Source: CAZYBC01 sp964645645 (GTDB lineage: Bacteria > Patescibacteriota > Microgenomatia > UBA1400 > PJMF01). From it: 54,777 nt of DNA. Below the pieces are notes generated by a model. That model was given only the letters and a program-made list of their open reading frames with translations, was not told the DNA's origin and did not search any database. Positions within the stretch are counted from its first letter, which is position 1. The number at the start of each line of letters is the position of its first letter. The position numbers and the translations under genes are program-made. Positions 1-9,404 of this stretch are shown here, in pieces. The stretch lies in the NCBI GenBank assembly GCA_964645645.1, contig CAZYBC010000008.1, positions 1 through 54,777 of the forward strand. Reading direction: 5' to 3'.

Positions 1-747
1 GCTGAATTTGTGTTATTACTTAATTCTGACACTCAACTTAAAGTTGGTTGCCTAAAAAATCTTCTTGCAACCTTTAAACAAGTTGAGGATGATCCTACTA
101 GCGCTGTTTTAGCTTCAGCTGGACAAAAACTTGATAAGCTAGGTATTGTGGCCGCTGATTTACTAAATGTTGATGGTTCAGCTCAACCACAAGGAGGTTC
201 CTTTCCTAATTTATTATCTACTTTTATCCAAATGAGTTTTTTAGACGATATACCGCTAATTGGCCAATTTTTACCTTCTAATCAACATACTGGGCTCAAT
301 CAACAAGCTAATGTTAAAAATCAAACTTTAACTATTAAAGATTGGGTGGGCGGAACAGCTATGTTACTTTCCAAAAAAATGCTTCAAGAAATTGCTTTAT
401 TAGATGAAAATATTTTTATGTATGGAGAAGACATGGAATTATGTATGCGAGCTAAAGCTCATCATTTTGATATTGTCATTAATCCTCAAGCTCAAGTTGT
501 TCACTATGGTAGTGCTAGTTCATCTTCTAAACAAGCCCTCTTAGGAGAGTTACAAACTTTGGAATATATTTGGCAAAAACACAAACCCGCTTGGCAGTTA
601 CCAATTTTACGGACAATTTTACAACTGGGTTGTTTAGCAAGAGTGCTGCTTTTTTCTTTGCTTAATCAACAAGATAAGGTAAAAACCTATACTCAAGCCT
701 TCAAAAATATCGGCACTTCTGCCGTCAGAAGAGTGACCCTTTCTTGA
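1..747 (+). CDS. Family 2 glycosyltransferase, 5' end outside window
   Basis: C-terminal ~248 residues of a GT-A fold, inverting glycosyltransferase that adds a sugar to a lipid-linked or surface glycan. The frame is open from base 1, and the first residues (AEFVLLLNSDTQ) are already the conserved strand with the metal/nucleotide-binding N-S-D that normally lies ~90 residues in, so the GTG at 10 is not the real start. GEDMELCMRAK (about residues 139-149) is the acceptor-side E-D motif of rhamnosyltransferase-like GT2 enzymes. A hydrophobic C-terminal stretch may contact the membrane. It ends 35 bp before a polymerase/ligase-like gene on the same strand, so it belongs to the glycan locus. The donor sugar cannot be told. 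Confidence 0.85.
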   Translation, partial: AEFVLLLNSDTQLKVGCLKNLLATFKQVEDDPTSAVLASAGQKLDKLGIVAADLLNVDGSAQPQGGSFPNLLSTFIQMSFLDDIPLIGQFLPSNQHTGLNQQANVKNQTLTIKDWVGGTAMLLSKKMLQEIALLDENIFMYGEDMELCMRAKAHHFDIVINPQAQVVHYGSASSSSKQALLGELQTLEYIWQKHKPAWQLPILRTILQLGCLARVLLFSLLNQQDKVKTYTQAFKNIGTSAVRRVTLS

Positions 748-769
748 TTGAAGTAATCCTGGTTATAAT
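741..769 (+). promoter_or_regulatory. Possible promoter of the ligase-like gene
   Basis: TATAAT at 764-769 lies 13 bp before the ATG at 783, with an AGGA (770-773) between them as a possible ribosome site. A weak -35 (TTCTTG, 741-746) sits 17 bp upstream, overlapping the stop of the previous gene. A perfect -10 in AT-rich DNA can occur by chance. Confidence 0.35.
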
Positions 770-782
770 AGGATATTCTTTT

Positions 783-2510
783 ATGTCAAAACCTACACAA
801 AAAATTTTAAAGTTTATTAATGACAAAATTCTTCTAATTTTAGCTGGTTTCTTAGTAGCCTTTATTCCTCTTTATCCTAAAATTCCTTTATTAGATGCCA
901 TTCCTGGTTATATTGTCAGAATAAGATTAGAAGATGCCTTTGTTTTTATTGCCAGCATTATTTGGTTAGTTAAAGTTTTGAGAAAAAAAATTCAGTTTAA
1001 CAATTTAATTTTTTGGTTGGTCACTGCTTATGTAATTAGTGCTTTTTTATCTGTAGTCAGCGCAGTGATCATTACTAAAACTGTTCCAGTCAATCTGGCT
1101 AACAATGACTATATTCATTTAGCCAAAACTTTACTGCATTTTGTGAGATATGTTGAGTATTTCTCTTTATTTTTTATTGTTTCGTCTAGCATTAAAACCA
1201 AACAAGATTGGCAAATTATTTTAGTCAGTATGTTAGTCACTTTGTTTGCTGTTAGTATTTATGGGATTGGCCAAAAATATTACTATTGGCCAGTTTATTC
1301 AACCATGAATCGTGAATTTAGTAAGGGTTTACGTCTGTATTTAACCGAACATGCCAGAGTTCAATCTACTTTTGGGGGTCATTATGATTTTGCTGCTTAT
1401 TTAGTAATTCTCCTTAGCTTAGTCTTAGCGCTATTTTATAAAATTAAAAATAACTGGCTCAAATTAGCTTTATTTGTCTTATATTTATTTGGGTTATGGT
1501 CAATGATTGTAGCAGCTTCCAGAACCTCATTTGTTGCTTTTTGTGTAAGTTTAGGAATTATTACTTTAATTACTAGCATTCAAGAAAAAACTTGGTTACA
1601 AAAAATTAAAAAACTCTTTGGCACCTTATTTGTTCAAGGTCTAATTTTAAGTGTTATGTTTGTTAGTTTTGGTGAAGATATGGCCGAACGTCTATTACAA
1701 GTTATTGATTCTTATCAAATTACCCACGATGTTTACCATGACTTAAATGACAAACGCAAAAAAGTTGTTAATTGGACTTTAGTTACTTTAGGGCTCAAAG
1801 AATTTTCTTTACCTACTGCTCAAATACCAGAAAATGGCATGTCATTAGCAGATTTAGAAGTTTTAGTTGCTTCAGATCAACGTCCTTCAACTCAAAAACC
1901 GACTGATGTTTATGTTGATGTACCTAATTATGTAACAGTCGCTACTACTAGTGCCAGTGGTTCAGCCACTTTTGTAACTATTGAACAAGATAGAACTTGG
2001 TCTGCTAATGCTCTCAAATATGGTTTATCTTTAGGTATTCGGTTGGATGAACTTTGGCCAAAGGCAATTGCTGGCTTTTTAGCTAATCCACTTTTAGGAA
2101 CTGGTTACGCTACTTTAACTAAAAGTGAAAATGAAGTTTTTACCGAAGCTGAAAGTACAGATAATAATTTCTTAAGAACTCTTGGTGAAACAGGTTTATT
2201 AGGTTTTATCTTTTTCTACTCTGTGATTGTGGTGGGGATTATTGCTTCTAGCCAATATCTCAAACACCCAGATAATTTAGTCAGTGCCGTAAGCTTGGGT
2301 TATTTTACAGCTTCTATTGGTTTATTACTTAATGCTGTATATATTGATGTTTTTGCCGCTAGTAAAGTAGCTTTTACTTATTGGTCTTTAACTGGTTTAT
2401 TCTTTGGCCTTATTTGGCTAAAAGATAATCAAAACATTTATAAGCACTTAAAAGTTGTTAAATTTGCTCAAAAATTAAGCAAAAAAATTTATCATGCTCA
2501 AAAATCCTAA
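783..2510 (+). CDS. O-antigen ligase/polymerase-like membrane protein
   Basis: A 575-residue polytopic membrane protein with about 11-12 hydrophobic segments and a long extracytoplasmic loop (about residues 300-430), the layout of Wzy polymerases / WaaL ligases (O-antigen ligase family). Such proteins polymerise undecaprenyl-linked repeat units or transfer the glycan to its final carrier. The motif RTLGETGLLGFIFF near the C-terminal third is typical of the family. The frame extends upstream to a TTG at 744, but ATG 783 is preferred: the hydrophilic MSKPTQK start fits better and AGGA/TATAAT lie just before it. It overlaps the next gene by 17 bp. Polymerase versus ligase cannot be decided from sequence. 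Confidence 0.8.
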   Translation: MSKPTQKILKFINDKILLILAGFLVAFIPLYPKIPLLDAIPGYIVRIRLEDAFVFIASIIWLVKVLRKKIQFNNLIFWLVTAYVISAFLSVVSAVIITKTVPVNLANNDYIHLAKTLLHFVRYVEYFSLFFIVSSSIKTKQDWQIILVSMLVTLFAVSIYGIGQKYYYWPVYSTMNREFSKGLRLYLTEHARVQSTFGGHYDFAAYLVILLSLVLALFYKIKNNWLKLALFVLYLFGLWSMIVAASRTSFVAFCVSLGIITLITSIQEKTWLQKIKKLFGTLFVQGLILSVMFVSFGEDMAERLLQVIDSYQITHDVYHDLNDKRKKVVNWTLVTLGLKEFSLPTAQIPENGMSLADLEVLVASDQRPSTQKPTDVYVDVPNYVTVATTSASGSATFVTIEQDRTWSANALKYGLSLGIRLDELWPKAIAGFLANPLLGTGYATLTKSENEVFTEAESTDNNFLRTLGETGLLGFIFFYSVIVVGIIASSQYLKHPDNLVSAVSLGYFTASIGLLLNAVYIDVFAASKVAFTYWSLTGLFFGLIWLKDNQNIYKHLKVVKFAQKLSKKIYHAQKS

Positions 2511-3927
2511 AATTTATCGATATTTTTTGACTGGTATTTTATTATTAGCATTTTTATTAAGGCTCTATAAAATTAATAACCCTGTTTTAGACTGGCATTC
2601 TTGGCGTCAAGCTGATACTGCTTCGGTGACTAGAGAGTATGTGAAACATGGAATTGATCTTTTACATCCTACTTATCATGATTTATCTAACATTCCTAAT
2701 TACTTAGACAATAGTGCTCATGGGTATCGAATGGTGGAATTTCCATTTATCAATGCTTTTTTAGCTTTAATTTTAAGACAATTTCCTCAATTTGATTTAG
2801 CTATAACTAGTCGCTTATTATCTATTTTCTTGTCTTTAGGCAGTTTGCTCTGTCTTACCAGCTTAGTTAAACGTTTATCTGGAAAAAAAATAGCTTTATT
2901 GACTGCTCTTATTTTTGCAATTTTACCTTATAACATTTATTATTCCAGAGTAATTCTGCCAGAACCAGCTGTCTTATTTTTTAGTTTATCCGCTTTATTA
3001 GCTTTTGATCATTACTTAGAAAAAGCTCAGTTTTTAACCGCCTTTTTAACCATTCTTAACCTTGCTTTAGCACTATTATTGAAACCTTTTGTGGGATTCT
3101 TAGCTCCAGTTTTTTTAGTTTTAGCTTATCAACGTTTGGGCTTAAAAATGTTAAAGCAGTTTTCCTTATACTTAATTGCCATTGGCAGTTTATTACCTTT
3201 TTTTCTTTGGCGAAAATGGATTAGTCAATTTCCAGAAGGCATCCCTGCCTCAAATTGGTTATTTAATCAAAATGGCATTCGTTTTAGACCGGCTTGGGTA
3301 CGTTGGTTATTTTATGAACGCTTAACAAAATTATTTTTAGGTATAACCGGGATTGCTTTTCTGCCATTTAACTTTCTAAAAAGACAAAAGGATTTTGCAG
3401 TTTATGCAGCTTGGTGGTTGGGGATTATCACTTATTTTTCTGTTGTGGCTACTGGCAATGTTCAACATGATTATTATCAAGTTTTAGCTGTTCCAATTGT
3501 CTGTATTAGTGTAGCTAGAGGCATAATTTTAAGTAAAAAATTTTTACAAAAAAAACTTAGCAATTCTTTAGCCATAGGTATTATTGTTTTACTAAGTGGT
3601 GTTGCTCTTTATTTAGCTGGCAAACAAGTCTATGGCTATTATAATGTTAATCATTGGGAATATCTCAAAGCCGGCAAAATTGCTGATCAACTTTTACCAG
3701 CTGACGCTAAAGTTATTGCGCCAGCAATGGGGGATACGATGTTTCTTTTTCAAACTAATCGCACTGGTTGGCCAATTGGTTTTGAAATCGAAGATAAAAT
3801 TGCTAAAGGAGCTACTGCTTACTTAACTACCAGCTATGATGATGAAGCTAGACAATTAGAAACTAAATATAAAACTATTCTTAAAACTGAAGATTTACTC
3901 TTGTTAGATCTCACTCAACCTTTATGA
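2494..3927 (+). CDS. GT-C (PMT/ArnT-like) membrane glycosyltransferase
   Basis: A 477-residue integral membrane protein with roughly 10 helices. After the first helix comes DWHSWRQADTA (about residues 33-43), the acidic first-loop motif of GT39/ArnT-like enzymes (dolichyl-phosphate-mannose-protein mannosyltransferase superfamily) that use polyprenyl-phosphate sugars outside the membrane. YNIYYSRVILPEP (about 146-158) matches the second conserved loop. A short soluble C-terminal domain follows. It overlaps the upstream ligase-like gene by 17 bp and the next GT4 gene by 4 bp (ATGA), so translational coupling in one operon is likely. A mannosyl donor is plausible given manC downstream but is inference. 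Confidence 0.8.
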   Translation: MLKNPKIYRYFLTGILLLAFLLRLYKINNPVLDWHSWRQADTASVTREYVKHGIDLLHPTYHDLSNIPNYLDNSAHGYRMVEFPFINAFLALILRQFPQFDLAITSRLLSIFLSLGSLLCLTSLVKRLSGKKIALLTALIFAILPYNIYYSRVILPEPAVLFFSLSALLAFDHYLEKAQFLTAFLTILNLALALLLKPFVGFLAPVFLVLAYQRLGLKMLKQFSLYLIAIGSLLPFFLWRKWISQFPEGIPASNWLFNQNGIRFRPAWVRWLFYERLTKLFLGITGIAFLPFNFLKRQKDFAVYAAWWLGIITYFSVVATGNVQHDYYQVLAVPIVCISVARGIILSKKFLQKKLSNSLAIGIIVLLSGVALYLAGKQVYGYYNVNHWEYLKAGKIADQLLPADAKVIAPAMGDTMFLFQTNRTGWPIGFEIEDKIAKGATAYLTTSYDDEARQLETKYKTILKTEDLLLLDLTQPL

Positions 3928-5120
3928 AAATTTTAATGTTAACTCCTTATCTACCATATCCGTTACTTTCTGGTGGTCAAATTCGTACCTATAATTTACT
4001 TAAAAAATTAGCGGCTAAACATGAAATTACGTTATTTGCTTTAATCAAAACTGAAAAAGAACGCGCTTTTATTCCAGAAATTGAAAAATACGCCAAAAAA
4101 GTCAGAGTCTTTAAACGCTCTAGTACACCATTCACTCCTCGCAATGTTTTTAAAACTGCTTTATCTAGTTATCCTTTTTTAGTCATTCGCAATCACGTTC
4201 CAGAAACTATTGAAGCTATTAGCAAAGAATTAGCCAGTGAAAAATACGATCTAATTCATGCTGAAACTTTTTACATGATGCCTCACTTACCTAAAACTAA
4301 TATTCCAATTTTATTAGTTGAACAGACAATTGAATATTTAGGTTATGAAAGTTATGCCAAAAGAGCCCCTGCGTTTTTAAGACCTTTATTAAATATCGAC
4401 ATTAATAAAATCAAACGTTGGGAAAAATTTTACTGGAAAATGAGTGATAAATTAATTGTCATGAGTGAGGAAGATAAAGAATTTATTAATCAAGAAATTG
4501 ATGACCCTCATAAAATTGATGTCGTTTCTAATGGTGTAGATATGGCTTGGTTTAAAGAAAAGAAAAGAGTCTTGCCAGATAAACCTACGATATTATCAGT
4601 TGGTACTTTTAAATGGTTACCCAATGTAGAAGCAGTTAATTTTATGGTTGAAAAAATTTGGCCAATTATTAAAAAGAAACTGCCTCAAGCTAGATTATGG
4701 ATTGTTGGCAATGCCCCCACTGATCAAGTTTATAATTACCAGAAAGAAGATCCCTCTATTACCGTTACTGGTGGAATTCCTGATATTAGAGACGCTTTTA
4801 AACAATCTCATCTCTTAATTGCGCCAGTTTTTAGTGGCAAAGGAACTCGTTATAAAATTTTAGAAGCCATGGCCTGTGGCACTCCCATTGTTGGTACCTC
4901 TACGGCTGTAGAAGGTCTGGGAGTACAACATAACACTCATGTAATGATTGGTAAAACAGCTGAAGAATTAGCTGATTTAACTCTTAAAGTTTTGGCTGAT
5001 CAAAATTTATGGCAACGTTTAGCCAAAAATGGGGAACAATTTGTCAGTAAAAACTATGATTGGACGCATATTTCGCAAAAATTAGATACAATATATCAAC
5101 AGATCGGCAGTAAAAAATAA
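3924..5120 (+). CDS. GT4-type (group 1) glycosyltransferase
   Basis: A 398-residue cytoplasmic GT-B glycosyltransferase. The N-terminal half begins MKILMLTPYLPYPLLSGGQIRTYNLL, the acceptor-domain G-G-x-x-R loop; the C-terminal Rossmann half has SVGTFKWLPNVEAV (about 226-239) and GTRYKILEAMACGTPIVGT (about 307-325), the E-x7-E-like nucleotide-sugar site of retaining GT4 enzymes. Length is normal. The start overlaps the stop of the preceding gene by 4 bp. Donor and acceptor are unknown. Confidence 0.88.
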   Translation: MKILMLTPYLPYPLLSGGQIRTYNLLKKLAAKHEITLFALIKTEKERAFIPEIEKYAKKVRVFKRSSTPFTPRNVFKTALSSYPFLVIRNHVPETIEAISKELASEKYDLIHAETFYMMPHLPKTNIPILLVEQTIEYLGYESYAKRAPAFLRPLLNIDINKIKRWEKFYWKMSDKLIVMSEEDKEFINQEIDDPHKIDVVSNGVDMAWFKEKKRVLPDKPTILSVGTFKWLPNVEAVNFMVEKIWPIIKKKLPQARLWIVGNAPTDQVYNYQKEDPSITVTGGIPDIRDAFKQSHLLIAPVFSGKGTRYKILEAMACGTPIVGTSTAVEGLGVQHNTHVMIGKTAEELADLTLKVLADQNLWQRLAKNGEQFVSKNYDWTHISQKLDTIYQQIGSKK

Positions 5121-5123
5121 TTT

Positions 5124-6020
5124 ATGCCAGAAAAAAACAATTCTAATCAAAAAAAAACTTCTGTAAGTTTAATTATCCTTAATTATAATAGCCAATTTTG
5201 GCTAAAAAGTTTGTTATCTTCACTTAAAGATAAATATCTCAGTAAAACCAAATATAAAATTAAGGTTGTGATCGTCGATAATAATAGTACAGATGATAGT
5301 GTTAAATTTATCAAAAAAAATTTTCCTCAATTTGATTTAATTCAACTAAGTGAAAATCTAGGTTTTGCAGCTGGCAATAATGCTGCTTTAAAAAAAGCAA
5401 ACACTGATTATGTGATGCTGCTAAATAATGATACTCAATTTACTAATGAAACTAATCTTGATACTTTAATTGACTATCTTCAAACTCACCCAAAAGTAGC
5501 AGTCGTCACTCCTCAAGTTAATTTAACTAATGGTCAGTTGGATATGGCTTGCCACCGTGGCGAACCCACTCCTTGGGCCTTCTTTACTTATTTTGCTAAA
5601 TTAGAAAAACTCTTTCCACAGAATCAACATTTTGGCCAATATCACCAAACTTATAAAGATTATAGTCAAATTCATTCTATTGATGCTTGTAGTGGCGCGG
5701 CTATGTTGGTGCGCAAAGCTGCGATGGATAAAGTAGGTTTATTAGATGAGCAATTTTTTATGTATGCCGAAGATTTAGATTGGTGCCGCCGTTTTCGCGA
5801 AGCTGGCTGGCAAATTATTTATCATCCTTTAGTTAAAATTATTCATCATAAATATAAAAGTGGAATTAAAAGTGCCTCAACAGTGACTTCTACCAAAATT
5901 AAAAATTATTTTTATACCACCATGTTAATGTATTATGATAAATATTACCGAGATCAATATCCTGAATTTATCAGACTCTTATTAAGAATCTTTTTATTTA
6001 TTAAAAAAGGTGGCTTATAA
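5124..6020 (+). CDS. Family 2 glycosyltransferase (rhamnosyltransferase-like)
   Basis: A 298-residue GT-A enzyme. VSLIILNYNSQFWL opens the domain, VIVDNNSTDDS (about 48-58) carries the nucleotide-binding D, LNNDTQF (about 100-106) takes the DxD position, and YAEDLDWCRRFREAGW (about 213-228) is the acceptor-side ED motif with catalytic-base candidate. This WbbL-like pattern adds deoxyhexose or hexose during O-antigen-type assembly. It has the same fold and subfamily as the partial gene at the left edge, but the sequences are clearly different. It starts 3 nt after the previous stop, and the next gene starts right after its own stop. Confidence 0.88.
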   Translation: MPEKNNSNQKKTSVSLIILNYNSQFWLKSLLSSLKDKYLSKTKYKIKVVIVDNNSTDDSVKFIKKNFPQFDLIQLSENLGFAAGNNAALKKANTDYVMLLNNDTQFTNETNLDTLIDYLQTHPKVAVVTPQVNLTNGQLDMACHRGEPTPWAFFTYFAKLEKLFPQNQHFGQYHQTYKDYSQIHSIDACSGAAMLVRKAAMDKVGLLDEQFFMYAEDLDWCRRFREAGWQIIYHPLVKIIHHKYKSGIKSASTVTSTKIKNYFYTTMLMYYDKYYRDQYPEFIRLLLRIFLFIKKGGL

Positions 6021-7130
6021 ATGAAAAAATATCGTATTGGCATTGATTGCCGTCTAGCTGGTAGACACCATGCAGGTATTGGCCGTTATATTCAAAATTT
6101 AGTTTTAGAGTTATTAAAAATTCAACCATCTAATTTCACTTTAGTTTTATTTTTTTATGATGCTCTACAAGCCCACGAAGTTTTAGCGACAGCCACAAAT
6201 AAGTCTAATTTAGAATTAGTTTATGCTCCCATCAGACACTATACTTTTAAAGAACAATTTAAAATGCCGGCTATTTTTAGAGCTAAAAAATTAGATCTGT
6301 TGCATATTCCTCACTTTAATATTCCAATTTTCTACCCAGGAAAAATTATCATTACCATTCATGATTTATTGTGGCATGAACAAAAAGGCTTACAAGCAAC
6401 TACACTCTCACCGTGGAAATATCATCTCAAATATTTTTTTTACCGTTTAACTACTAATCTTGCCATTAAAAAAGCTCTTCAAATTTTAGTGCCAGCTCAA
6501 ACCATTGCCCAAACAGTGGAGCACTATTATCCTACTGTAAAAAATAAAATTACAGTCACTAAAGAAGGCATTAGTGATAAATTTTTAACTGCTAAACTAA
6601 CTAAACAACAGTCTCAACAAAAACAATTAGTTTATACTGGTTCACTTTATCCACACAAAAATATTAAAGTCATTCTTAAAGCCTTACAAAAACTTAAAGA
6701 TTATAAATTAATTTTAGTTGGAGCAAGAAGTATTTTTCTTAAACAAACTCAAAAACTTATCCATGATTTTAACTTAGAAAAACAAGTAGAATTTGCTGGA
6801 TTTTTACCAGATGAAGATTTAATTAAACTTTATCAAAAATCTACGGCTCTAGTGCAACCTTCTTTATCAGAAGGCTTTGGCTTAACTGGAGTGGAAGCCA
6901 TGGCAGTTGGTTTACCAGTAATTTGTTCGGATATTCCTATTTTTCATGAAATTTATCAAGATAATGCTTTGTATTTTGATCCTCATCAAAGTGATAGTTT
7001 TGTTAAAAGTCTTAAAAATCTAGAAAAACAACCCAATAGTTTTTATCAACAATTGCCAAATATTCGTCAGCAGTATCAATGGTCTAAAATGGCTAAAACT
7101 ATCCTTAATAGTTATCAAAAATTTATTTAA
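6021..7130 (+). CDS. GT4 mannosyltransferase-like protein
   Basis: A 369-residue GT-B enzyme. The opening GIDCRLAGRHHAGIGRYIQNL is the classic N-terminal motif of WbaZ/MtfB-type mannosyltransferases; the middle IHDLLWHEQKG matches the family's acceptor site; the C-terminal donor site is SLSEGFGLTGVEAMAVGLPV (about 280-299), with E-G-F-G-L-x6-E. Its ATG directly follows the stop of the GT2 gene (no intergenic bases), so the genes are certainly co-transcribed. Mannose as donor agrees with manC two genes on. A DnaA-box-like 9-mer inside the gene is taken as chance. Confidence 0.85.
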   Translation: MKKYRIGIDCRLAGRHHAGIGRYIQNLVLELLKIQPSNFTLVLFFYDALQAHEVLATATNKSNLELVYAPIRHYTFKEQFKMPAIFRAKKLDLLHIPHFNIPIFYPGKIIITIHDLLWHEQKGLQATTLSPWKYHLKYFFYRLTTNLAIKKALQILVPAQTIAQTVEHYYPTVKNKITVTKEGISDKFLTAKLTKQQSQQKQLVYTGSLYPHKNIKVILKALQKLKDYKLILVGARSIFLKQTQKLIHDFNLEKQVEFAGFLPDEDLIKLYQKSTALVQPSLSEGFGLTGVEAMAVGLPVICSDIPIFHEIYQDNALYFDPHQSDSFVKSLKNLEKQPNSFYQQLPNIRQQYQWSKMAKTILNSYQKFI

Positions 7131-7132
7131 TT

Positions 7133-8251
7133 ATGGCCAAAATTAAGCTTCAAGATCTTAAAATTGCCATTGTTTATGATCATTTAAACACTGATTATGG
7201 TGGGGCAGAGTTAGTGTTAAAAAACTTATTAACTATTTTTCCACAAGCTGACTTTTTTACTTCTATTTATAACCAGCAGAAAGTGCGATGGATAAAACAA
7301 ACTATTATCACAACATGGCTTAACCATTTAGCTATTTTCAAAAATCATCACCGCTTAGCTGGCTTACTAATGCCAATGGCTTTTGAAAGTTTAGATTTTT
7401 CTGCTTATCAATTAATTATTAGTGTTTCTGGTGGAGCCGCAAAAGGAATTATCACTAAACCGCATCAATTACATTTATGTTATTTACTTACCCCCACACG
7501 CTATCTTTTTTCTCATCAACCAGCTTACTGGCAACAACCAATTTTACAATTACCGCTATTAAAACAACTTAGCCAATTAGCTAAAAGCTATTTAAGCTGG
7601 TGGGATAAAATAGCTGCTTATCGGCCAGATGAATTAATTGCCATCTCTCAAGAAGTTGCCAAAAGAAGTAAACAATTTTATCACCGGCCTATTAAACAAA
7701 TTATTTATCCACCAGTAAAATTGGCATCAACAGTAATTAATCCGCTAGGAAACTTTTATTTGATAATTGCTCGTTTGGTAACTTACAAACAAATTGATTT
7801 AGCCATTCAAGCAGCTCTTAAATTTAATAAAAAATTACTGATTATCGGAGATGGCCCTCAAAAACAATTCTTAATTAAACTCGCTAAAAACTCCCCAAAT
7901 ATTAAATTTTTAGGCCAACTTAATTCTAAACAAAAAAATCACTATCTAGCTACTTGCAAAGCCTTAATTCTTCCAGGGATTGAAGACTTTGGCATTAGTG
8001 CCTTAGAAGCTAATAGTTTTGCTAAACCAGTTATTTTAGATCATCGTAGCGGAGCGGCAGAGATTCTGCATCATAAAATTCATGCCATTCATCTGGCTGA
8101 ACAAACCTTAGCTAGTTATCAACAAGCTTTTAGCGATCTTGAGACAACTCTTTGGGATCAAAATAAATTACAAGCTAATGCGCAACTTTATCAAGAAAAA
8201 AATTTTCAAACACAATTTAGACAAACTGTGTTAAACTTTTATCAACAATGA
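7133..8251 (+). CDS. GT4-type glycosyltransferase (WbaZ-like)
   Basis: A 372-residue GT-B glycosyltransferase. IAIVYDHLNTDYGGAELVL is the N-terminal glycine loop; NFYLIIARLVTYKQIDLAIQA (about 207-227) opens the donor domain; LPGIEDFGISALEANSFAKPV (about 278-298) is the E-x7-E nucleotide-sugar motif. This set is typical of mannosyl/glucosyl transferases of O-antigen loci. It begins 2 nt after the previous stop and closes the first run of glycosyltransferases; a likely new promoter for manC overlaps its last codons. Confidence 0.85.
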   Translation: MAKIKLQDLKIAIVYDHLNTDYGGAELVLKNLLTIFPQADFFTSIYNQQKVRWIKQTIITTWLNHLAIFKNHHRLAGLLMPMAFESLDFSAYQLIISVSGGAAKGIITKPHQLHLCYLLTPTRYLFSHQPAYWQQPILQLPLLKQLSQLAKSYLSWWDKIAAYRPDELIAISQEVAKRSKQFYHRPIKQIIYPPVKLASTVINPLGNFYLIIARLVTYKQIDLAIQAALKFNKKLLIIGDGPQKQFLIKLAKNSPNIKFLGQLNSKQKNHYLATCKALILPGIEDFGISALEANSFAKPVILDHRSGAAEILHHKIHAIHLAEQTLASYQQAFSDLETTLWDQNKLQANAQLYQEKNFQTQFRQTVLNFYQQ

Positions 8252-8296
8252 TATATTATAAGCATTGTTTGCTCACCAGGAATAGAAAGCAAATCT
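8249..8296 (+). promoter_or_regulatory. Promoter and hairpin leader of manC
   Basis: An extended -10 (TG at 8249-8250, TATATT 8252-8257) would start a transcript near 8264. Its first bases form a hairpin: GTTTGCT 8267-8273 with AGCAAAT 8288-8294 (one G-U). The 14-nt loop holds ACCAGGAATAG (8275-8285). The helix ends 2 nt before the ATG at 8297. The same ACCAGGRTAG core followed by GCAAATCTA occurs in the glycine T-box leader (12691-12709). No cognate regulator is known. Confidence 0.35.
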
Positions 8297-9403
8297 ATGA
8301 CCAACAAATCAAACCATAATTATGCTGTTATTCTAGCTGGAGGAGGTGGTACCCGGCTTTGGCCCAAATCCAGAAACAATACTCCCAAGCAGTTTCTAAA
8401 ACTGACTGGTAAAAGAACCATGATGCAAGTGGCCGCTGATAGAATCAGCAAAATTGTGCCATGGCCTAATGTAATTGTTGTCACTAACAAACTTTATACT
8501 AAAGAAGTCGCTGAACAATTACCAGAAATTCCTAAAGAAAACATTATTGCTGAACCAGAAAAAAGAGATACCGCTATGGCCATGTTAGTGGGAGCTTTAT
8601 TTGCTAAATCAAAAGATCCAGAAGCAGTGATCCTCAATGCTGCCTCAGATCATGTGGTAACTGACGAAAAAGAATTTGTAAAAGTGATGAATGCCGCAGT
8701 AGAAACTGCTGGTAAAAATAACTATCTAGTTACAGTAGGAATTACGCCTAACTATCCAACTAATGCTTTTGGTTATATTAAAGTAGGAGCAGAAATCAAA
8801 AAATTAGATCGCAGTTTAAGTTTATTTAAAGTAGAAAGTTTTACTGAAAAACCTAATCTAGCCACAGCCATTGCTTATATTTCTACTGGCCGTTATTTTT
8901 GGAACGCTAATATGTATGTTTGGAAAGCCAGTAACTTACAAGATGCTTTTCAAAAATATAAACCAGAACTTTATCAGCTTACTAAAGATTTACCAGATTT
9001 AAAACCTGAAGAATTTCATCAAAGCTTAGCTAATCGCTATAAAAAAGCTGAAAGTATTTCTATTGACTACGCCATCAGTGAAAAAGCAGATAACTTAGTT
9101 TTAATTCCTGGTGATTTTGGTTGGAATGATGTGGGCGAATGGAAAGTCGTTTATGATTTAGGTAAAAAAGATTTAGCTGGCAATGTGATTGTTGGCGATC
9201 AAGATAGCACCCATACTTTAACTATTCAGGCCCAAAATAATTTAATCCATGATAATGGTCGTTTAATTGCCTTATTAGGCGTTGACGATCTAATTGTGGT
9301 AGATACTGATGAAATCTTGCTTATCTGTCCTAAAAGCCGTAGTCAAGATGTCAAAAAATTAGTTGAGAGACTTAAGGAAGAAGATAAAAAAGAATATTTA
9401 TAA
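8297..9403 (+). CDS. manC: Mannose-1-phosphate guanylyltransferase
   Basis: Makes GDP-mannose from mannose-1-phosphate and GTP, the sugar donor for the neighbouring mannosyltransferase-like genes. At 368 residues it is the single-domain form: nucleotidyltransferase only, without the C-terminal cupin isomerase domain of bifunctional ManC/AlgA. ILAGGGGTRLWPKSR (about 12-26) is the nucleotide-binding loop; NAASDHVV (about 115-122) carries the metal-binding D; FTEKPN (about 196-201) and FGWNDVGEW (about 275-283) are family signatures. It sits between the glycosyltransferases and the initiating sugar transferase. No phosphomannomutase or mannose-6-phosphate isomerase is visible in the window. Confidence 0.92.
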   Translation: MTNKSNHNYAVILAGGGGTRLWPKSRNNTPKQFLKLTGKRTMMQVAADRISKIVPWPNVIVVTNKLYTKEVAEQLPEIPKENIIAEPEKRDTAMAMLVGALFAKSKDPEAVILNAASDHVVTDEKEFVKVMNAAVETAGKNNYLVTVGITPNYPTNAFGYIKVGAEIKKLDRSLSLFKVESFTEKPNLATAIAYISTGRYFWNANMYVWKASNLQDAFQKYKPELYQLTKDLPDLKPEEFHQSLANRYKKAESISIDYAISEKADNLVLIPGDFGWNDVGEWKVVYDLGKKDLAGNVIVGDQDSTHTLTIQAQNNLIHDNGRLIALLGVDDLIVVDTDEILLICPKSRSQDVKKLVERLKEEDKKEYL

Positions 9404-9404
9404 T

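Noticed and set aside
744..782. TTG start at 744 for the ligase-like gene
   Set aside because: Overlaps the previous stop and adds 13 residues; ATG 783 has AGGA and a TATAAT upstream and a typical basic start.
6648..6658. Perfect DnaA-box-like TTATCCACA
   Set aside because: Single copy inside a glycosyltransferase gene, no cluster, no dnaA/dnaN nearby; expected by chance in a 55-kb AT-rich window.
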